From Pedobacter sp014947265 (GTDB lineage: Bacteria > Bacteroidota > Bacteroidia > Sphingobacteriales > Sphingobacteriaceae): a stretch of 64,000 nucleotides of DNA. How positions within the stretch are numbered: position 1 is the stretch's first letter; each line of letters begins with the position of its first letter. The stretch is taken from assembly GCF_014947265.1 (NCBI RefSeq), contig NZ_JADCNK010000026.1, positions 1-64,000 of the forward strand. Direction: 5' to 3'. Under the pieces are notes generated by a model. The model worked only from the letters and a program-made list of their open reading frames with translations. It had not been told where the DNA came from and ran no database searches. Shown here piece after piece: positions 54,025 through 62,644 of this stretch. A program made the translations under genes and the position numbers.

Positions 54025-54579
54025 ATGGCTATTAATTTGCAAAAGGGGCAGAGAGAAAATATTGATGCTCCTAAATTTACAATAGGTTTAGGATGGGATA
54101 CCAACAGCTCTTCAACAGGTTCTGCATTCGATTTAGATGCTTCAATTTTTTTACTAAACGATCAGAAAAAATTAATTTCAGACGAAAACTTTGTATTCTA
54201 TAATAATTTGGTTTCTCCGGATGGTGCTGTAGAACATACAGGTGATAACTTAACTGGCGATGGCGATGGCGACGATGAACAGATCAAAATTGATTTGACC
54301 AAAGCTGATGCTAAAGTAAGCGAGATCTGTATTGTAGTAACCATTCACGATGCTGAGAACAGAAGACAGAATTTTGGTCAGGTTAGAAATTCTTTCATCC
54401 GTATTTTTGACGCGGTAACCAATGAGGTGGTCTTGAAATATGAATTAGAAGAAGATTTCTCTATTGAAACAGCTGTAGAATTCGGAAGGATTTACAAACG
54501 CGAAGGCAAATGGAAATTTGAAGCTGTTGGCGTAGGAATGAAAGGTGGTTTACAGGATTATTTAAACAAATATCAATAA
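54025..54579 (+). CDS. terD: TerD-family protein (first copy)
   Basis: A 184-residue cytosolic TerD-domain protein. The N-terminal INLQKGQR is typical, with calcium-binding acidic clusters SAFDLDASIFLL, DNLTGDGDGDDEQIKIDL and RIFDA. The C-terminal FGRIYKREGKWKFEAVGVGMKGGLQDYL matches the family to its end. TerD proteins bind Ca2+ and take part in stress, phage or tellurite resistance complexes. Spacing to the second copy is 4 bases, and both start MAINLQKGQR. Confidence 0.95.
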   Translation: MAINLQKGQRENIDAPKFTIGLGWDTNSSSTGSAFDLDASIFLLNDQKKLISDENFVFYNNLVSPDGAVEHTGDNLTGDGDGDDEQIKIDLTKADAKVSEICIVVTIHDAENRRQNFGQVRNSFIRIFDAVTNEVVLKYELEEDFSIETAVEFGRIYKREGKWKFEAVGVGMKGGLQDYLNKYQ

Positions 54580-54583
54580 TATT

Positions 54584-55198
54584 ATGGCAATCAATCTTCA
54601 AAAAGGACAGCGCATCAGTCTGGAAAAAAGCAATGGTAGCAAACTTCAGAATGTTTGTGTAGGTATTAACTGGGGTGCTATTGAAAAGAAAGGCCTTTTC
54701 GGTTTTGGATCTTCGAAAGAAGCGGTAGATTTAGATGGAAGCTGTGCATTATACAACGAAAACAAACAACTTTTAGAGGTAGTTTATTTCGGTAACCTGA
54801 AATCTAAAAACGGTTCTGTAAAGCACAGTGGCGATGATTTAACTGGCGATATGGGAGGCGATGATGGTTTAGATAATGAGGTGATCACACTTGATTTTTC
54901 ACAGCTGGATGCTAATGTAAATTATGTTGCCTTTGTTTTGAACAGCTTTAGAGGTCATGATTTTGGTACCATTCCTTTTGCTTCCATCCGTATTTATGAA
55001 GGCACAACGAAACGTGTTAATGAGGTTTTTGCTAAATTCGATATTGCTAACGGAGCAAATTTTGCAGGTCACGTATCAATGGTGATGGGCGTTTTTTACA
55101 AGAAAAACGGTGAATGGAAATTTAATGCCATTGGCGAACCAACCAAAGATAAAAAACTGGAAGATACTGTTAAAACCGTAACTCAAAACTATTTATAA
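54584..55198 (+). CDS. terD: TerD-family protein (second copy)
   Basis: A 204-residue paralogue of the preceding gene, both beginning MAINLQKGQR. It has KEAVDLDGSCALYN and KHSGDDLTGDMGGDDGLDNEVI acidic calcium sites and ends with VMGVFYKKNGEWKFNAIGEP. It is longer than the first copy by an insertion around IEKKGLFGFGSSKEA. Paired TerD paralogues of different length are a regular feature of Ter operons. Confidence 0.95.
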   Translation: MAINLQKGQRISLEKSNGSKLQNVCVGINWGAIEKKGLFGFGSSKEAVDLDGSCALYNENKQLLEVVYFGNLKSKNGSVKHSGDDLTGDMGGDDGLDNEVITLDFSQLDANVNYVAFVLNSFRGHDFGTIPFASIRIYEGTTKRVNEVFAKFDIANGANFAGHVSMVMGVFYKKNGEWKFNAIGEPTKDKKLEDTVKTVTQNYL

Positions 55199-55224
55199 GC
55201 CGTAAAGCTGGTAATTATCAAACT

Positions 55225-56322
55225 ATGGAAACCAACCCGAACGTTACCCAAGCCCTTACTCCGGTTAAACTGGATAAAGATGGCAATGTGGATCTCGAGA
55301 AAATAACCTCGGAGGAAACGCTTAAATACAATGAAATTGCAAAATCGCTGGAACCATCAGATGTAAATTCGATCCTGAATTACGGAAGCGATGCACAAAA
55401 CTCAATGGAGAAATACAGTAACGAGTTTTTATCGTCTGTACGTACCTACAATAGTGGCGAAGTTGGCGGTTTAATTAACGAATTGCTAACCGAATTGAAT
55501 TATATCGATGTTTCTGAATTGGAACAGAGCGGCTTTAAGAGTTTCATCTCTAAAATCCCGTTCTTAAAAAGTTTAGTAGTTGATGTGAAGAAACTTTTTC
55601 AGAAATATGACGTGGTGGTAAATAATATCGACAAAATTACCAACAAGATTAAAGCTGGAAGGTTAAATTCAATTAAAGACAACAGTTCGCTGCAAACCAT
55701 GTTCGATAGCAATGTTAGCTACATCCACCAGATGGAAGAACTGATTATCGCTGGTCAACTAAAATACAACGAATTGAATATTAAACTGGCCGAAATGGAA
55801 GGTCGGCCGGCAGATTACCAGGATTATGAAATTGCCGATTTAAGGGATTTCATTAGCCGTTTGGATAAAAGACTTGCCGATATGAAGATTGTGCGTTTCA
55901 TTATGTTGCAGTCTTTGGCGCAGATCCGTGTGGTACAAAACAACAATACTTCAATTGCAGAAAAAGCACAATCGATTGTTTCTACCACTATTCCGGTTTG
56001 GAAAAATCAATTAACGATTGCTGTTGCATTACAAAGGCAAAAGGCCAATGTAGAGATGCAGAAGAAAATTTCGGATACCACCAATACCATTTTACAGAAA
56101 AATGCGGAGATGCTGAAACAAAACAGTATTGATGTAGCCAGAGAGAATGAAAAAACTGTGGTATCTTTGGAAACCTTGAAACGAACCACTTCATCGTTGA
56201 TTGAAACGCTTAATGAGGTGAAACAGATTCACGAAGCAGGTGCGCAGAGTAGAAGAGTGTTAGATGGCGAACTTAAAACTTTGGAAACAGAGTTGAAAAA
56301 GAACGTTACGAGGGTGAGTTAA
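55225..56322 (+). CDS. telA: TelA-family toxic-anion resistance protein
   Basis: A 365-residue, almost entirely helical cytosolic protein. The TelA pattern includes the SDVNSILNYGSDAQNSMEKY N-terminal segment, KSFISKIPFLKSLV, LQSLAQIRVVQNNNTSIAEK and IPVWKNQLTIAVALQRQK. Long coiled coils span the C-terminal half. TelA-domain proteins confer tellurite resistance and often stand next to TerC/TerD genes. It follows the second terD by 26 bases and precedes the unknown gene by 7. Confidence 0.92.
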   Translation: METNPNVTQALTPVKLDKDGNVDLEKITSEETLKYNEIAKSLEPSDVNSILNYGSDAQNSMEKYSNEFLSSVRTYNSGEVGGLINELLTELNYIDVSELEQSGFKSFISKIPFLKSLVVDVKKLFQKYDVVVNNIDKITNKIKAGRLNSIKDNSSLQTMFDSNVSYIHQMEELIIAGQLKYNELNIKLAEMEGRPADYQDYEIADLRDFISRLDKRLADMKIVRFIMLQSLAQIRVVQNNNTSIAEKAQSIVSTTIPVWKNQLTIAVALQRQKANVEMQKKISDTTNTILQKNAEMLKQNSIDVARENEKTVVSLETLKRTTSSLIETLNEVKQIHEAGAQSRRVLDGELKTLETELKKNVTRVS

Positions 56323-56329
56323 TAAAAAT

Positions 56330-57292
56330 ATGGATGAATACCGTTTAAATATTCTCAAAAAATCAAGCGCAGAGATCAACCGTTTACAGTTGCTCTCTGT
56401 GTTTTTTGATGATGAGGTGATTTATAAAATTTACTTACGTAGTCAGGTTATTCATCAGCTTTTTGCTAATAATGAAGAGTTGGAGATCGAAAAATTAGAT
56501 CTTTTCCATCTTCAATTTACCGATAGTGTAGTTGAACTGCTCAAAAAGATTAAAAAGAGCAATGAGAAAAACGTATCGCTCATCTACAATGAAATTGACC
56601 TGAACGAAGAACTGATCGATCGGATGGCAAATACGCTCGTTGATCAGAAAAGTTTTCAGCAGGATAAACAGAAACAGTCACTTAAAATTAACTTATCGTT
56701 ACGGAAGCTGTTCAGTGTATTGTCTGAGCTCAGTTCCGATTTTCCATTTTCTAAAAATATCAACGTTTTTAGTTCTAAATACGCTAACGATTTTTATTTC
56801 GATCTCACTACGGATCAATTTGCCAAACTAATTGATTTTCAGGATAAACAAGTATATACCAATGTGTATGCCACCATCGAGAAAAAACTGATGGGTAAAT
56901 TGTGTAAATACGATTTTCGGACTGAATTTTACATTGGCTTAAAATCAGGCGAGCTGGTTATAGAAGTTTATAAATTTTTAGATATTGACAATTATTACCT
57001 GTTTTTCCCCAGCAGAAACCTGTTTTTATTCTGCGATTTAACCATTCTGAAAGATTTGGATATGTCTAATAATCTTTCGGAGCGGGAAAGGATTGTACAG
57101 GAACTACAATATAAAAATGATAAATTAAAAAGTAATGCTGCGGTTTTAAAAACTGCCATTCCACATGAAGTTGTTAATTTATTAGAAGATAGTTACCATA
57201 AAATATCTGATATTAATTTCCTGAACCACCTCAATAATTTCGATGTGCAATCGAATATTTTGAAGACCATGCTGAAGACGGATTTGTTTTAG
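56330..57292 (+). CDS. Unknown protein ending the Ter operon
   Basis: A 320-residue soluble protein without signal peptide, mainly helical with a mixed region in the middle (KYDFRTEFYIGLKSGELVIEV; YLFFPSRNLFLFCDL). I do not recognise a family. The first half is rich in Leu/Lys/Glu (coiled-coil-like: SVVELLKKIKKSNEKNVSL). Seven bases separate it from telA, so it belongs to the operon and is a candidate new component of this Ter system. The stop is followed by a hairpin. Confidence 0.75.
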   Translation: MDEYRLNILKKSSAEINRLQLLSVFFDDEVIYKIYLRSQVIHQLFANNEELEIEKLDLFHLQFTDSVVELLKKIKKSNEKNVSLIYNEIDLNEELIDRMANTLVDQKSFQQDKQKQSLKINLSLRKLFSVLSELSSDFPFSKNINVFSSKYANDFYFDLTTDQFAKLIDFQDKQVYTNVYATIEKKLMGKLCKYDFRTEFYIGLKSGELVIEVYKFLDIDNYYLFFPSRNLFLFCDLTILKDLDMSNNLSERERIVQELQYKNDKLKSNAAVLKTAIPHEVVNLLEDSYHKISDINFLNHLNNFDVQSNILKTMLKTDLF

Positions 57293-57309
57293 GCTGGTTT
57301 TTGCCACCT

Positions 57310-57340
57310 AAGACATCTGAGCGCAGCTTAGAAGTGTCTT
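57310..57340. terminator. Imperfect hairpin after the Ter operon
   Basis: AAGACA and TGTCTT are the outer arms, TCTGAGC and GCTTAGA the inner arms (one wobble and a two-base bulge). It lies about 18 bases past the last stop, with no T-tract. It could end the Ter operon transcript. Confidence 0.35.
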
Positions 57341-57372
57341 GCCGATTAATTATCACTATCGCAAGAAATCGT

Positions 57373-57442
57373 CATTGCGAGGAGGAACGACGAAGCAATC
57401 TTACAACGCTGGGCTGAAAAAGCCTTCTCGCAATGAAGATCT
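57373..57442. repeat. Extragenic inverted repeat CATTGCGAG..CTCGCAATG
   Basis: CATTGCGAG (57373-57381) and CTCGCAATG (57427-57435) form a perfect 9-bp inverted repeat with an internal GAAGCAATC-type segment. It is the same style of dispersed element as those at 41.7 and 49.0 kb, though with different arms. Confidence 0.55.
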
Positions 57443-57459
57443 TATGATAGAAATTATTA

Positions 57460-58323
57460 CTACCGCGTCAACACCGCCAATTTATGCTTAAACAGATCAA
57501 TTGTTCTGCTCCAGGCCAGTTTTGCGGCAGCTTCGTTATATCTGGTAGGTGAGGTATTATTGTTAAAGGCATGGTTTACACCATCATAAATGTAAATTTT
57601 GTAATCAATTTTATTTTCTTTTAAAGCCTGCTCATAAGTTGGAATTCCGGCATTAATGCGTTCATCCAGGCCGCCATAATGCAGCATTAAACTCGCTTTA
57701 ATTTTAGGAACATCTGCTGCATTGGCCTGTGCGCCATAATATGCTACAGCCGCCTGCAATTTCGGATCGTTAACCGCTAATTTATTGGCCATTCCACCGC
57801 CCCAGCAAAAGCCCACACAGCCTACTTTACCATTGCCGTCTTTTCTGTTGCGTAAATACTCCAGGCCTTTTAAATAATTCTGTAAGTTTTTTTCAGGATC
57901 TAATTTACCGATCAACTCGCGCCCCTTATCTTCATCTGCTGGTGTTCCGCCAAGTGGAGAAAGCGCATCAACACCAAGCGCCAGGAAACCTTCGGCGGCA
58001 ACACGTTTCGTTACATCAATAATATGTGGATTTAAACCTCTGTTTTCATGAATCACCAGTACGCATCCCAGGTTCTTTTTGCCTTTTGGTTTCGCCAGCA
58101 CAGCTTTCATTTCACCATCAACACCAGCGTAGGTAATATTTTCAACATCGATACCATCACTGTTAAAATCTGCTGCAGCGGCATAGTTATTCTCCAGCAT
58201 AGGCAGAATAGTCATGGCTAATGCTGTGCTGCCCGCCAGGATAGCCAGCTTTCTCATAAAATCTTTTCTGCTTACCTGACTGTGGGTATACTCATCGTAC
58301 AGGTTGATTATTTTCTGATCCAT
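57460..58323 (-). CDS. Dienelactone hydrolase-family protein, exported
   Basis: A 287-residue alpha/beta hydrolase with Cys nucleophile in VGCVGFCWGGGMANK (Cys173); catalytic Asp and His lie in LDERINAGI and YDGVNHAFNN. The N-terminus SRKDFMRKLAILAGSTALAM resembles a Tat-like signal, so the enzyme is probably exported. Dienelactone hydrolases open lactone rings in aromatic breakdown, but this subfamily has many other substrates. The gene stands alone on the minus strand. Confidence 0.88.
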   Translation of the reverse strand: MDQKIINLYDEYTHSQVSRKDFMRKLAILAGSTALAMTILPMLENNYAAAADFNSDGIDVENITYAGVDGEMKAVLAKPKGKKNLGCVLVIHENRGLNPHIIDVTKRVAAEGFLALGVDALSPLGGTPADEDKGRELIGKLDPEKNLQNYLKGLEYLRNRKDGNGKVGCVGFCWGGGMANKLAVNDPKLQAAVAYYGAQANAADVPKIKASLMLHYGGLDERINAGIPTYEQALKENKIDYKIYIYDGVNHAFNNNTSPTRYNEAAAKLAWSRTIDLFKHKLAVLTR

Positions 58324-58385
58324 CTTATTGATTTTGAATTAATATACAAGATAAAAAAGGATGGCGAGATTTAAGACAGCATTAG

Positions 58386-59444
58386 CTAAAAGTTACAATA
58401 CATTTCTTCCCATTTTTTAATGAGCGTTATACGGTGTTTCGTGTAACGAGGGGTTAAGAACGCATTCGACCAATCATCGTAATTGTCATAAAAGAACTTC
58501 AAAAAGAAAATATGAAAGGTAATCCCCAGATAAGGAATGGCTTTTAATTCATCATCGGTTAAGTGGCGTACTTTTTGATAAGCATTTAGAAAGGTTTCGA
58601 AATCCTTTTCAGCCTGTTCTTTAGAGATTAGATTATTCAGCTGATGGAAGAAATAGTGGTTAAGGAAAGTCATCAAATCATTAATCAGGTAACCTTCGCC
58701 TGCAAAATCGAAATCAAAGAAGGTAATTTTTCCCTGCTCATCAAAGTGGAAATTCTTTGGAAAAAAATCATAATGGCAATAACCATAACTGAACTTTGAA
58801 GTATCAAATCCTTCGAACTTTTTAACGACTTTATCTGCGATGTTCGTCAGATATTCAAATTCCTCTTGCATTTCTGTAAAATGAGGTTTTAGATCGCGCA
58901 AAGGCTCAAATAAAGTCGTTTCAAAGTTGAATACCGGTCTTGCATTATTCAGTTTAATGGAAGATGTGCTTTGGTGTAAGGTGGCAATGTCCTGACCCAA
59001 TTGAACAAGGTGTACATTTTCCAGATCCAAAATCACTTTTCCTTCAGCGAAGGAAAATAGTACACCATTTCTTAAACCTTCTATGGCATTAAACTGTTGG
59101 ATTTGTTTCCCAAACACATCCGTTATCGGGTAGGAAACTGAGTTTCCATTTGTCTTTAAAATATTAAGCAATTCTACTTCAGCTTCAATTTCATTGTGTT
59201 TACGGTGTGCATCGCGGTAAATTTTGAAGATATATTTCTGATTCTGATTTTCCAGAATATAAGTATCGCTTACATTACGGATGAGTAACCGGCATGTTGT
59301 GGATGGATCTAACTGATAAGTTTCAATTAAATAATCTTTTAAAGCAAGGGCTGATAAAGTGGAGTATTGGGCAGGGAAAATATTTTGCATAAGTAGCGCT
59401 TTTGGGGTTTCAAATATAAATTTTAGAAATGACATCTTAGCCAT
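58386..59444 (-). CDS. Aminoglycoside-phosphotransferase/choline-kinase-like protein
   Basis: A 352-residue kinase-like protein. The nucleotide-binding part has YIFKIYRDAHRKHNE (Lys and Glu); the catalytic loop is CHYDFFPKNF (His224, Asp226, Asn231); the metal loop is FFDFDFAGEG (Asp244). It phosphorylates a small alcohol or amino alcohol, the substrate being unknown. The N-terminal hydrophobic residues may be extra: an alternative ATG at 59390 begins MQNIFPAQYSTL. It diverges from the oxygenase gene. Confidence 0.85.
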   Translation of the reverse strand: MAKMSFLKFIFETPKALLMQNIFPAQYSTLSALALKDYLIETYQLDPSTTCRLLIRNVSDTYILENQNQKYIFKIYRDAHRKHNEIEAEVELLNILKTNGNSVSYPITDVFGKQIQQFNAIEGLRNGVLFSFAEGKVILDLENVHLVQLGQDIATLHQSTSSIKLNNARPVFNFETTLFEPLRDLKPHFTEMQEEFEYLTNIADKVVKKFEGFDTSKFSYGYCHYDFFPKNFHFDEQGKITFFDFDFAGEGYLINDLMTFLNHYFFHQLNNLISKEQAEKDFETFLNAYQKVRHLTDDELKAIPYLGITFHIFFLKFFYDNYDDWSNAFLTPRYTKHRITLIKKWEEMYCNF

Positions 59445-59500
59445 TAATTAAGACTACCTTACCTCCCTTAGGCGAGCTGTTTTAAGATTAATCCTATCTG

Positions 59501-60094
59501 TTGGAGAAAATATTTGATTGCCTTATTGATAGTTTTATCAAAGATAAAGTGGGGATTGCGGAGAATTTTTTAAATGTTTCTTTGGCAGCACACCTTAAAG
59601 ATAACCTGATCGGGTTATTTGAAAACAAAAAACTTTTAAATGCTGGTGTGGGTAATAATTTGGTTGTGAATCAGGATAAACTGATCAGGAGCGATGTCAT
59701 TTACTGGTTAGACAAAAAGCATAACAACCAATACGAAAATAATTTTTTCGATCTGATGGACGAATTTGTTGCCTATTTAAACCGTAGCTGTTATACGGGC
59801 ATTACTGGCTATGAGTTTCATTATACGCTTTACGAATCGGGTACGTTCTATAAAAAACATATCGATCAGTTTCATAACAATGGAAGCCGGCAATATTCGA
59901 TGATTATGTATCTGAATAGCGATTGGAAAATAGAAGATGGGGGAGAGCTGCGCATTTACCATGTTGATGAGGAACAGAATATCTCGCCCAATAACGGTAA
60001 AAGTGTTTTCTTTAAAAGTTCAGACCTGGCACACGAGGTGTTGCTTACCCATAAACAAAGGATGAGTATTACAGGCTGGTTAAAGATCGGTTAA
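59501..60094 (+). CDS. 2OG-Fe(II) oxygenase-family protein
   Basis: A 197-residue dioxygenase of the prolyl-4-hydroxylase/EGL-9-like type. The iron site is KKHIDQF (His120, Asp122) and LAHEVLL (His178), and Arg187 in HKQRMSITGW binds 2-oxoglutarate. It uses a TTG start at 59501; the frame is closed by a stop just upstream (59489) and there is no ATG near, which is unusual. It may hydroxylate a protein or small molecule. It ends 1 base before the LytTR regulator gene's stop on the opposite strand. Confidence 0.88.
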   Translation: MEKIFDCLIDSFIKDKVGIAENFLNVSLAAHLKDNLIGLFENKKLLNAGVGNNLVVNQDKLIRSDVIYWLDKKHNNQYENNFFDLMDEFVAYLNRSCYTGITGYEFHYTLYESGTFYKKHIDQFHNNGSRQYSMIMYLNSDWKIEDGGELRIYHVDEEQNISPNNGKSVFFKSSDLAHEVLLTHKQRMSITGWLKIG

Positions 60095-60095
60095 T

Positions 60096-60824
60096 TTAAT
60101 CCTCAATATCGAGCAACTGTTTGATTACCCCTTTATAATTTTTACCAATAGGAACCTCCTGACCGTTTTTAAGCACAATGGTATTTCCCTCTAAATAATC
60201 GACGTATTTTTTGTTGAGAATAAAGGATTTATGAATTCTGACAAAATAATCGGTTGATAACTGATCTTCAAAACTAGCCAATGTTCTGGGTGTTAGTAGA
60301 AAATTATCGTTTTTCCAGACTTTTACATAATTACCCAGGCTTTCCAGGTATTGTATTTCTTCGGTTTTTACCAGGATGTGTTTTTTGTCTGCTTTAATAG
60401 AGATTTGCCCATAGCTTTTGATCTCTGCTTTTTCGGTTTCAATAGGACCAGCAGTTTGTTTTTTGAGGTTATAAAATTCCAGCGCCCTGTTAACGGCTTT
60501 TAAAAAACGATCGAATCGGAAGGGTTTTAAAAGGTAATCGCAAACGGCCAGATCAAAACTTTCTAAAGCGTATTCTTCGTATGCCGAAGTAATAATAACA
60601 AGTGGTTGATGTTGCAACGTTCTTAAAAAATCCAGACCGTTTAGTTTTGGCATCCTGATATCTAAGAAAATTAAATCTATCTGTTGTTTACTCAAAAAAT
60701 CCAGGGCTTCTGTAGCACGGTAGCAGTGGCCGGTAATTGAAATAAAAGGAATATCTTTTGCATACTCAGTAATTACACCGTGTGCAAGAGGTTCATCATC
60801 TATTATTAAGTAACGTAAGCTCAT
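60096..60824 (-). CDS. LytTR-family response regulator
   Basis: A 242-residue regulator. The receiver domain has the acidic DDE at 9-11 and phospho-Asp55 in LIFLDIRMP, with YLLKPF. The C-terminal LytTR domain (about 140-240; EEIQYLESLGNYVKVWK; FVRIHKSFILNKKYV) binds direct repeats. It overlaps the kinase gene by 4 bases (ATGA). Likely operators are the spaced repeats at 62505-62586 upstream of the divergent ABC transporter. Confidence 0.95.
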   Translation of the reverse strand: MSLRYLIIDDEPLAHGVITEYAKDIPFISITGHCYRATEALDFLSKQQIDLIFLDIRMPKLNGLDFLRTLQHQPLVIITSAYEEYALESFDLAVCDYLLKPFRFDRFLKAVNRALEFYNLKKQTAGPIETEKAEIKSYGQISIKADKKHILVKTEEIQYLESLGNYVKVWKNDNFLLTPRTLASFEDQLSTDYFVRIHKSFILNKKYVDYLEGNTIVLKNGQEVPIGKNYKGVIKQLLDIED

Positions 60825-62317
60825 GTTAGCTTGAGTTTTAATTCCGCTTTAAAGATATCAGCAATGGTGGTAATTTCCAATGTATAACGGCTGGGATAAA
60901 TCAGTTCGAGCCGCTTTCTCAAATTATCAATCCCAATTCCTTTAATCTCGTTTACCTCTTCAGGATCGAAAGAGTTCTCGCAACTGAAAATAAGCGTGGT
61001 ATCATTACTGATTAACGACAGTTTTAAAGTAGTCGCATCTTCTGCTGGTTCTATACCATGTTTAAATGCATTTTCGATAAGTACAATAAGCAGCAGTGGG
61101 GCAATATCTATCTGATCGTTCGTAACCTGCTTTTCAAATTCGAAATGTAAGGTTTTGTGCAAACGGATTTGCTGCAGTTGAATGTAATCATTAATATAAT
61201 CCAGCTCCTGCGAAAGTTTAACTGTTTTTTCCTGTCCTTTGTAAATCGTATAACGCATCAGTTCTGATAATTGCAAAATACTTTCTGGTGTTTTATCTGA
61301 TTTTTGCAGGCTTAATGCATAAAGGTTGTTAAGCGTATTAAAGAAAAAATGTGGATTAAGTTGTTGTTTTAATAAATCAAGTTCAGTTTGCGATTTTTCT
61401 TTTTCTAAAGAGAGAATCCTGTTGTTCTGTTTCGCCCATTGCAGCGCCAGAACTACTGGTAAACTGATGAGCATAATGGCAAAGGCCCCAAATGCGTTTT
61501 CAAGCTCGAAAGGATTATTTACGAATATACTCCGGCCAAAAACCGTGTTTATCGGCAACAAAATTAACAATTGGGCCAATAGTGGATAAAGAACAGCAAC
61601 AGTTGCTGAGAGTGATAAAAGGTAAACGATCAAACCTTTCTCTTTAAGGATTTTAGACACAAGTAAACGGCTATTGATCAGGAAAAGCAGGTATCCACAT
61701 AAGTACATGATCAGGAATTGTGAAAAAAAGCCTAAAAACGTCCCAAAATTGAGCAAGAGTAGCTTAATGTCAAATTCGAAACCGACCAAACGGAACCCCT
61801 TTCTTTGGTAAACGGGATTGTCTAAGCTAGAAACGGCCATTACTGATATCGTTGCTGCGAGTAAAATGATGGTAATGAGAACAGCATTCTCCAGGCCGAT
61901 TTTTTTGATCCACTTAATGTGCTGTACTTTCTTCTGGTAGTATTGATTAGCCATCAGCATTAATTCGAGGCTTACTGCTGCCAAAGCGGTTAAAGTAAAA
62001 ACACCATCATCAAGCTTAACGATTTGCAGGTAAAATGCAATAAGTGTAAACAGAGGAAGTGCGATTAAGAAACAAATACCCCAATAAATAGCATAATGTT
62101 TTTTGCTGAGCCTGTTTTTTAATTCGGCTTTAGCAAAAGAAAAAATAAATACGGGGAGCAAACAGAAACCCAGGGCCAAAATGCAGTTGACATAGCTTAA
62201 CCAAATATTGTTGGTTAAGCTGTAAGTGTTAAATATGGCTATCCACAACAAAAGGCCAATAAATATGAAAAAGTCCTGGTATTTATAACTGAATTTTAAA
62301 TTCTTTGTATTGAGCAT
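60821..62317 (-). CDS. LytS-type sensor histidine kinase
   Basis: A 498-residue kinase with about eight membrane spans (first 14-30, last about 278-294). The dimerisation helix has LKQQLNPHFFFNTLNNLYAL (phospho-His323) of the LytS/YehU class, followed by an HATPase_c domain (IENAFKHGIEPA; GIGIDNLRKRLELIY). It phosphorylates the overlapping LytTR regulator. It probably senses a membrane or cell-surface condition. The divergent ABC transporter gene starts 328 bases upstream. Confidence 0.94.
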   Translation of the reverse strand: MLNTKNLKFSYKYQDFFIFIGLLLWIAIFNTYSLTNNIWLSYVNCILALGFCLLPVFIFSFAKAELKNRLSKKHYAIYWGICFLIALPLFTLIAFYLQIVKLDDGVFTLTALAAVSLELMLMANQYYQKKVQHIKWIKKIGLENAVLITIILLAATISVMAVSSLDNPVYQRKGFRLVGFEFDIKLLLLNFGTFLGFFSQFLIMYLCGYLLFLINSRLLVSKILKEKGLIVYLLSLSATVAVLYPLLAQLLILLPINTVFGRSIFVNNPFELENAFGAFAIMLISLPVVLALQWAKQNNRILSLEKEKSQTELDLLKQQLNPHFFFNTLNNLYALSLQKSDKTPESILQLSELMRYTIYKGQEKTVKLSQELDYINDYIQLQQIRLHKTLHFEFEKQVTNDQIDIAPLLLIVLIENAFKHGIEPAEDATTLKLSLISNDTTLIFSCENSFDPEEVNEIKGIGIDNLRKRLELIYPSRYTLEITTIADIFKAELKLKLT

Positions 62318-62365
62318 TTCGTATTTAATGTATCCGTGAGTTCACATACCACACTCGTATTATTA

Positions 62366-62391
62366 TTTCGGTTCGTGGAGACACGAACCGA
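62366..62391. repeat. Dispersed hairpin repeat (TTTCGG type), copy 3
   Basis: A perfect 10-bp stem (62368-62377, TCGGTTCGTG, with 62382-62391, CACGAACCGA) surrounds GAGA. The start ATTTCGGTTCGTG parallels copies at 41113 and 41523, where the arms differ but the layout is the same. Confidence 0.6.
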
Positions 62392-62429
62392 TGCGATAAT
62401 ATTTTTTGTTTTTAATCTTTCCATCCCCA

Positions 62430-62451
62430 TGGTCTGTGTCCTCACAGACCA
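62430..62451. repeat. Dispersed hairpin repeat (TGGTCTG type)
   Basis: TGGTCTGTG (62430-62438) pairs perfectly with CACAGACCA (62443-62451) around TCCT. It matches the element at 41077-41098 in arms and core. Confidence 0.6.
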
Positions 62452-62504
62452 ATTTTTCTCCATTCTTTAAAATTAAGAAACTTTGCAGGTTGTTTAAAAT
62501 ATAG

Positions 62505-62586
62505 ATGACGAAAGGTTCATTTTTCATGACGAAAGGAATATCAGGTTATTTTTTCCTTTCATCATCATTTCAGCTTCCTTCGTCAC
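62505..62586. promoter_or_regulatory. Candidate LytTR operator with four spaced half-sites
   Basis: ATGACGAAAGG occurs at 62505-62515 and 62526-62536, 21 bp apart. Inverted copies follow: CCTTTCATCAT at 62555-62565 (one mismatch) and CCTTCGTCAC at 62577-62586 (one base missing), 22 bp apart. LytTR regulators such as AgrA bind direct repeats at about 21-bp pitch. The site is between the LytTR system and the ABC transporter, close to the transporter start at 62645. Confidence 0.55.
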
Positions 62587-62644
62587 TTAAATTTAACAGA
62601 TCGGTTTAATCGGTATAATTTGCTTCCATCTTATTTAAAATAAA

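Larger units (their letters stand above)
62318..62644. other. Divergent intergenic region with repeats and operators
   Basis: 327 bases between the LytS kinase gene and the ABC transporter. It holds the hairpin at 62368-62391, a hairpin at 62430-62451, and the spaced repeats at 62505-62586. No coding frame is credible. Confidence 0.55.
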
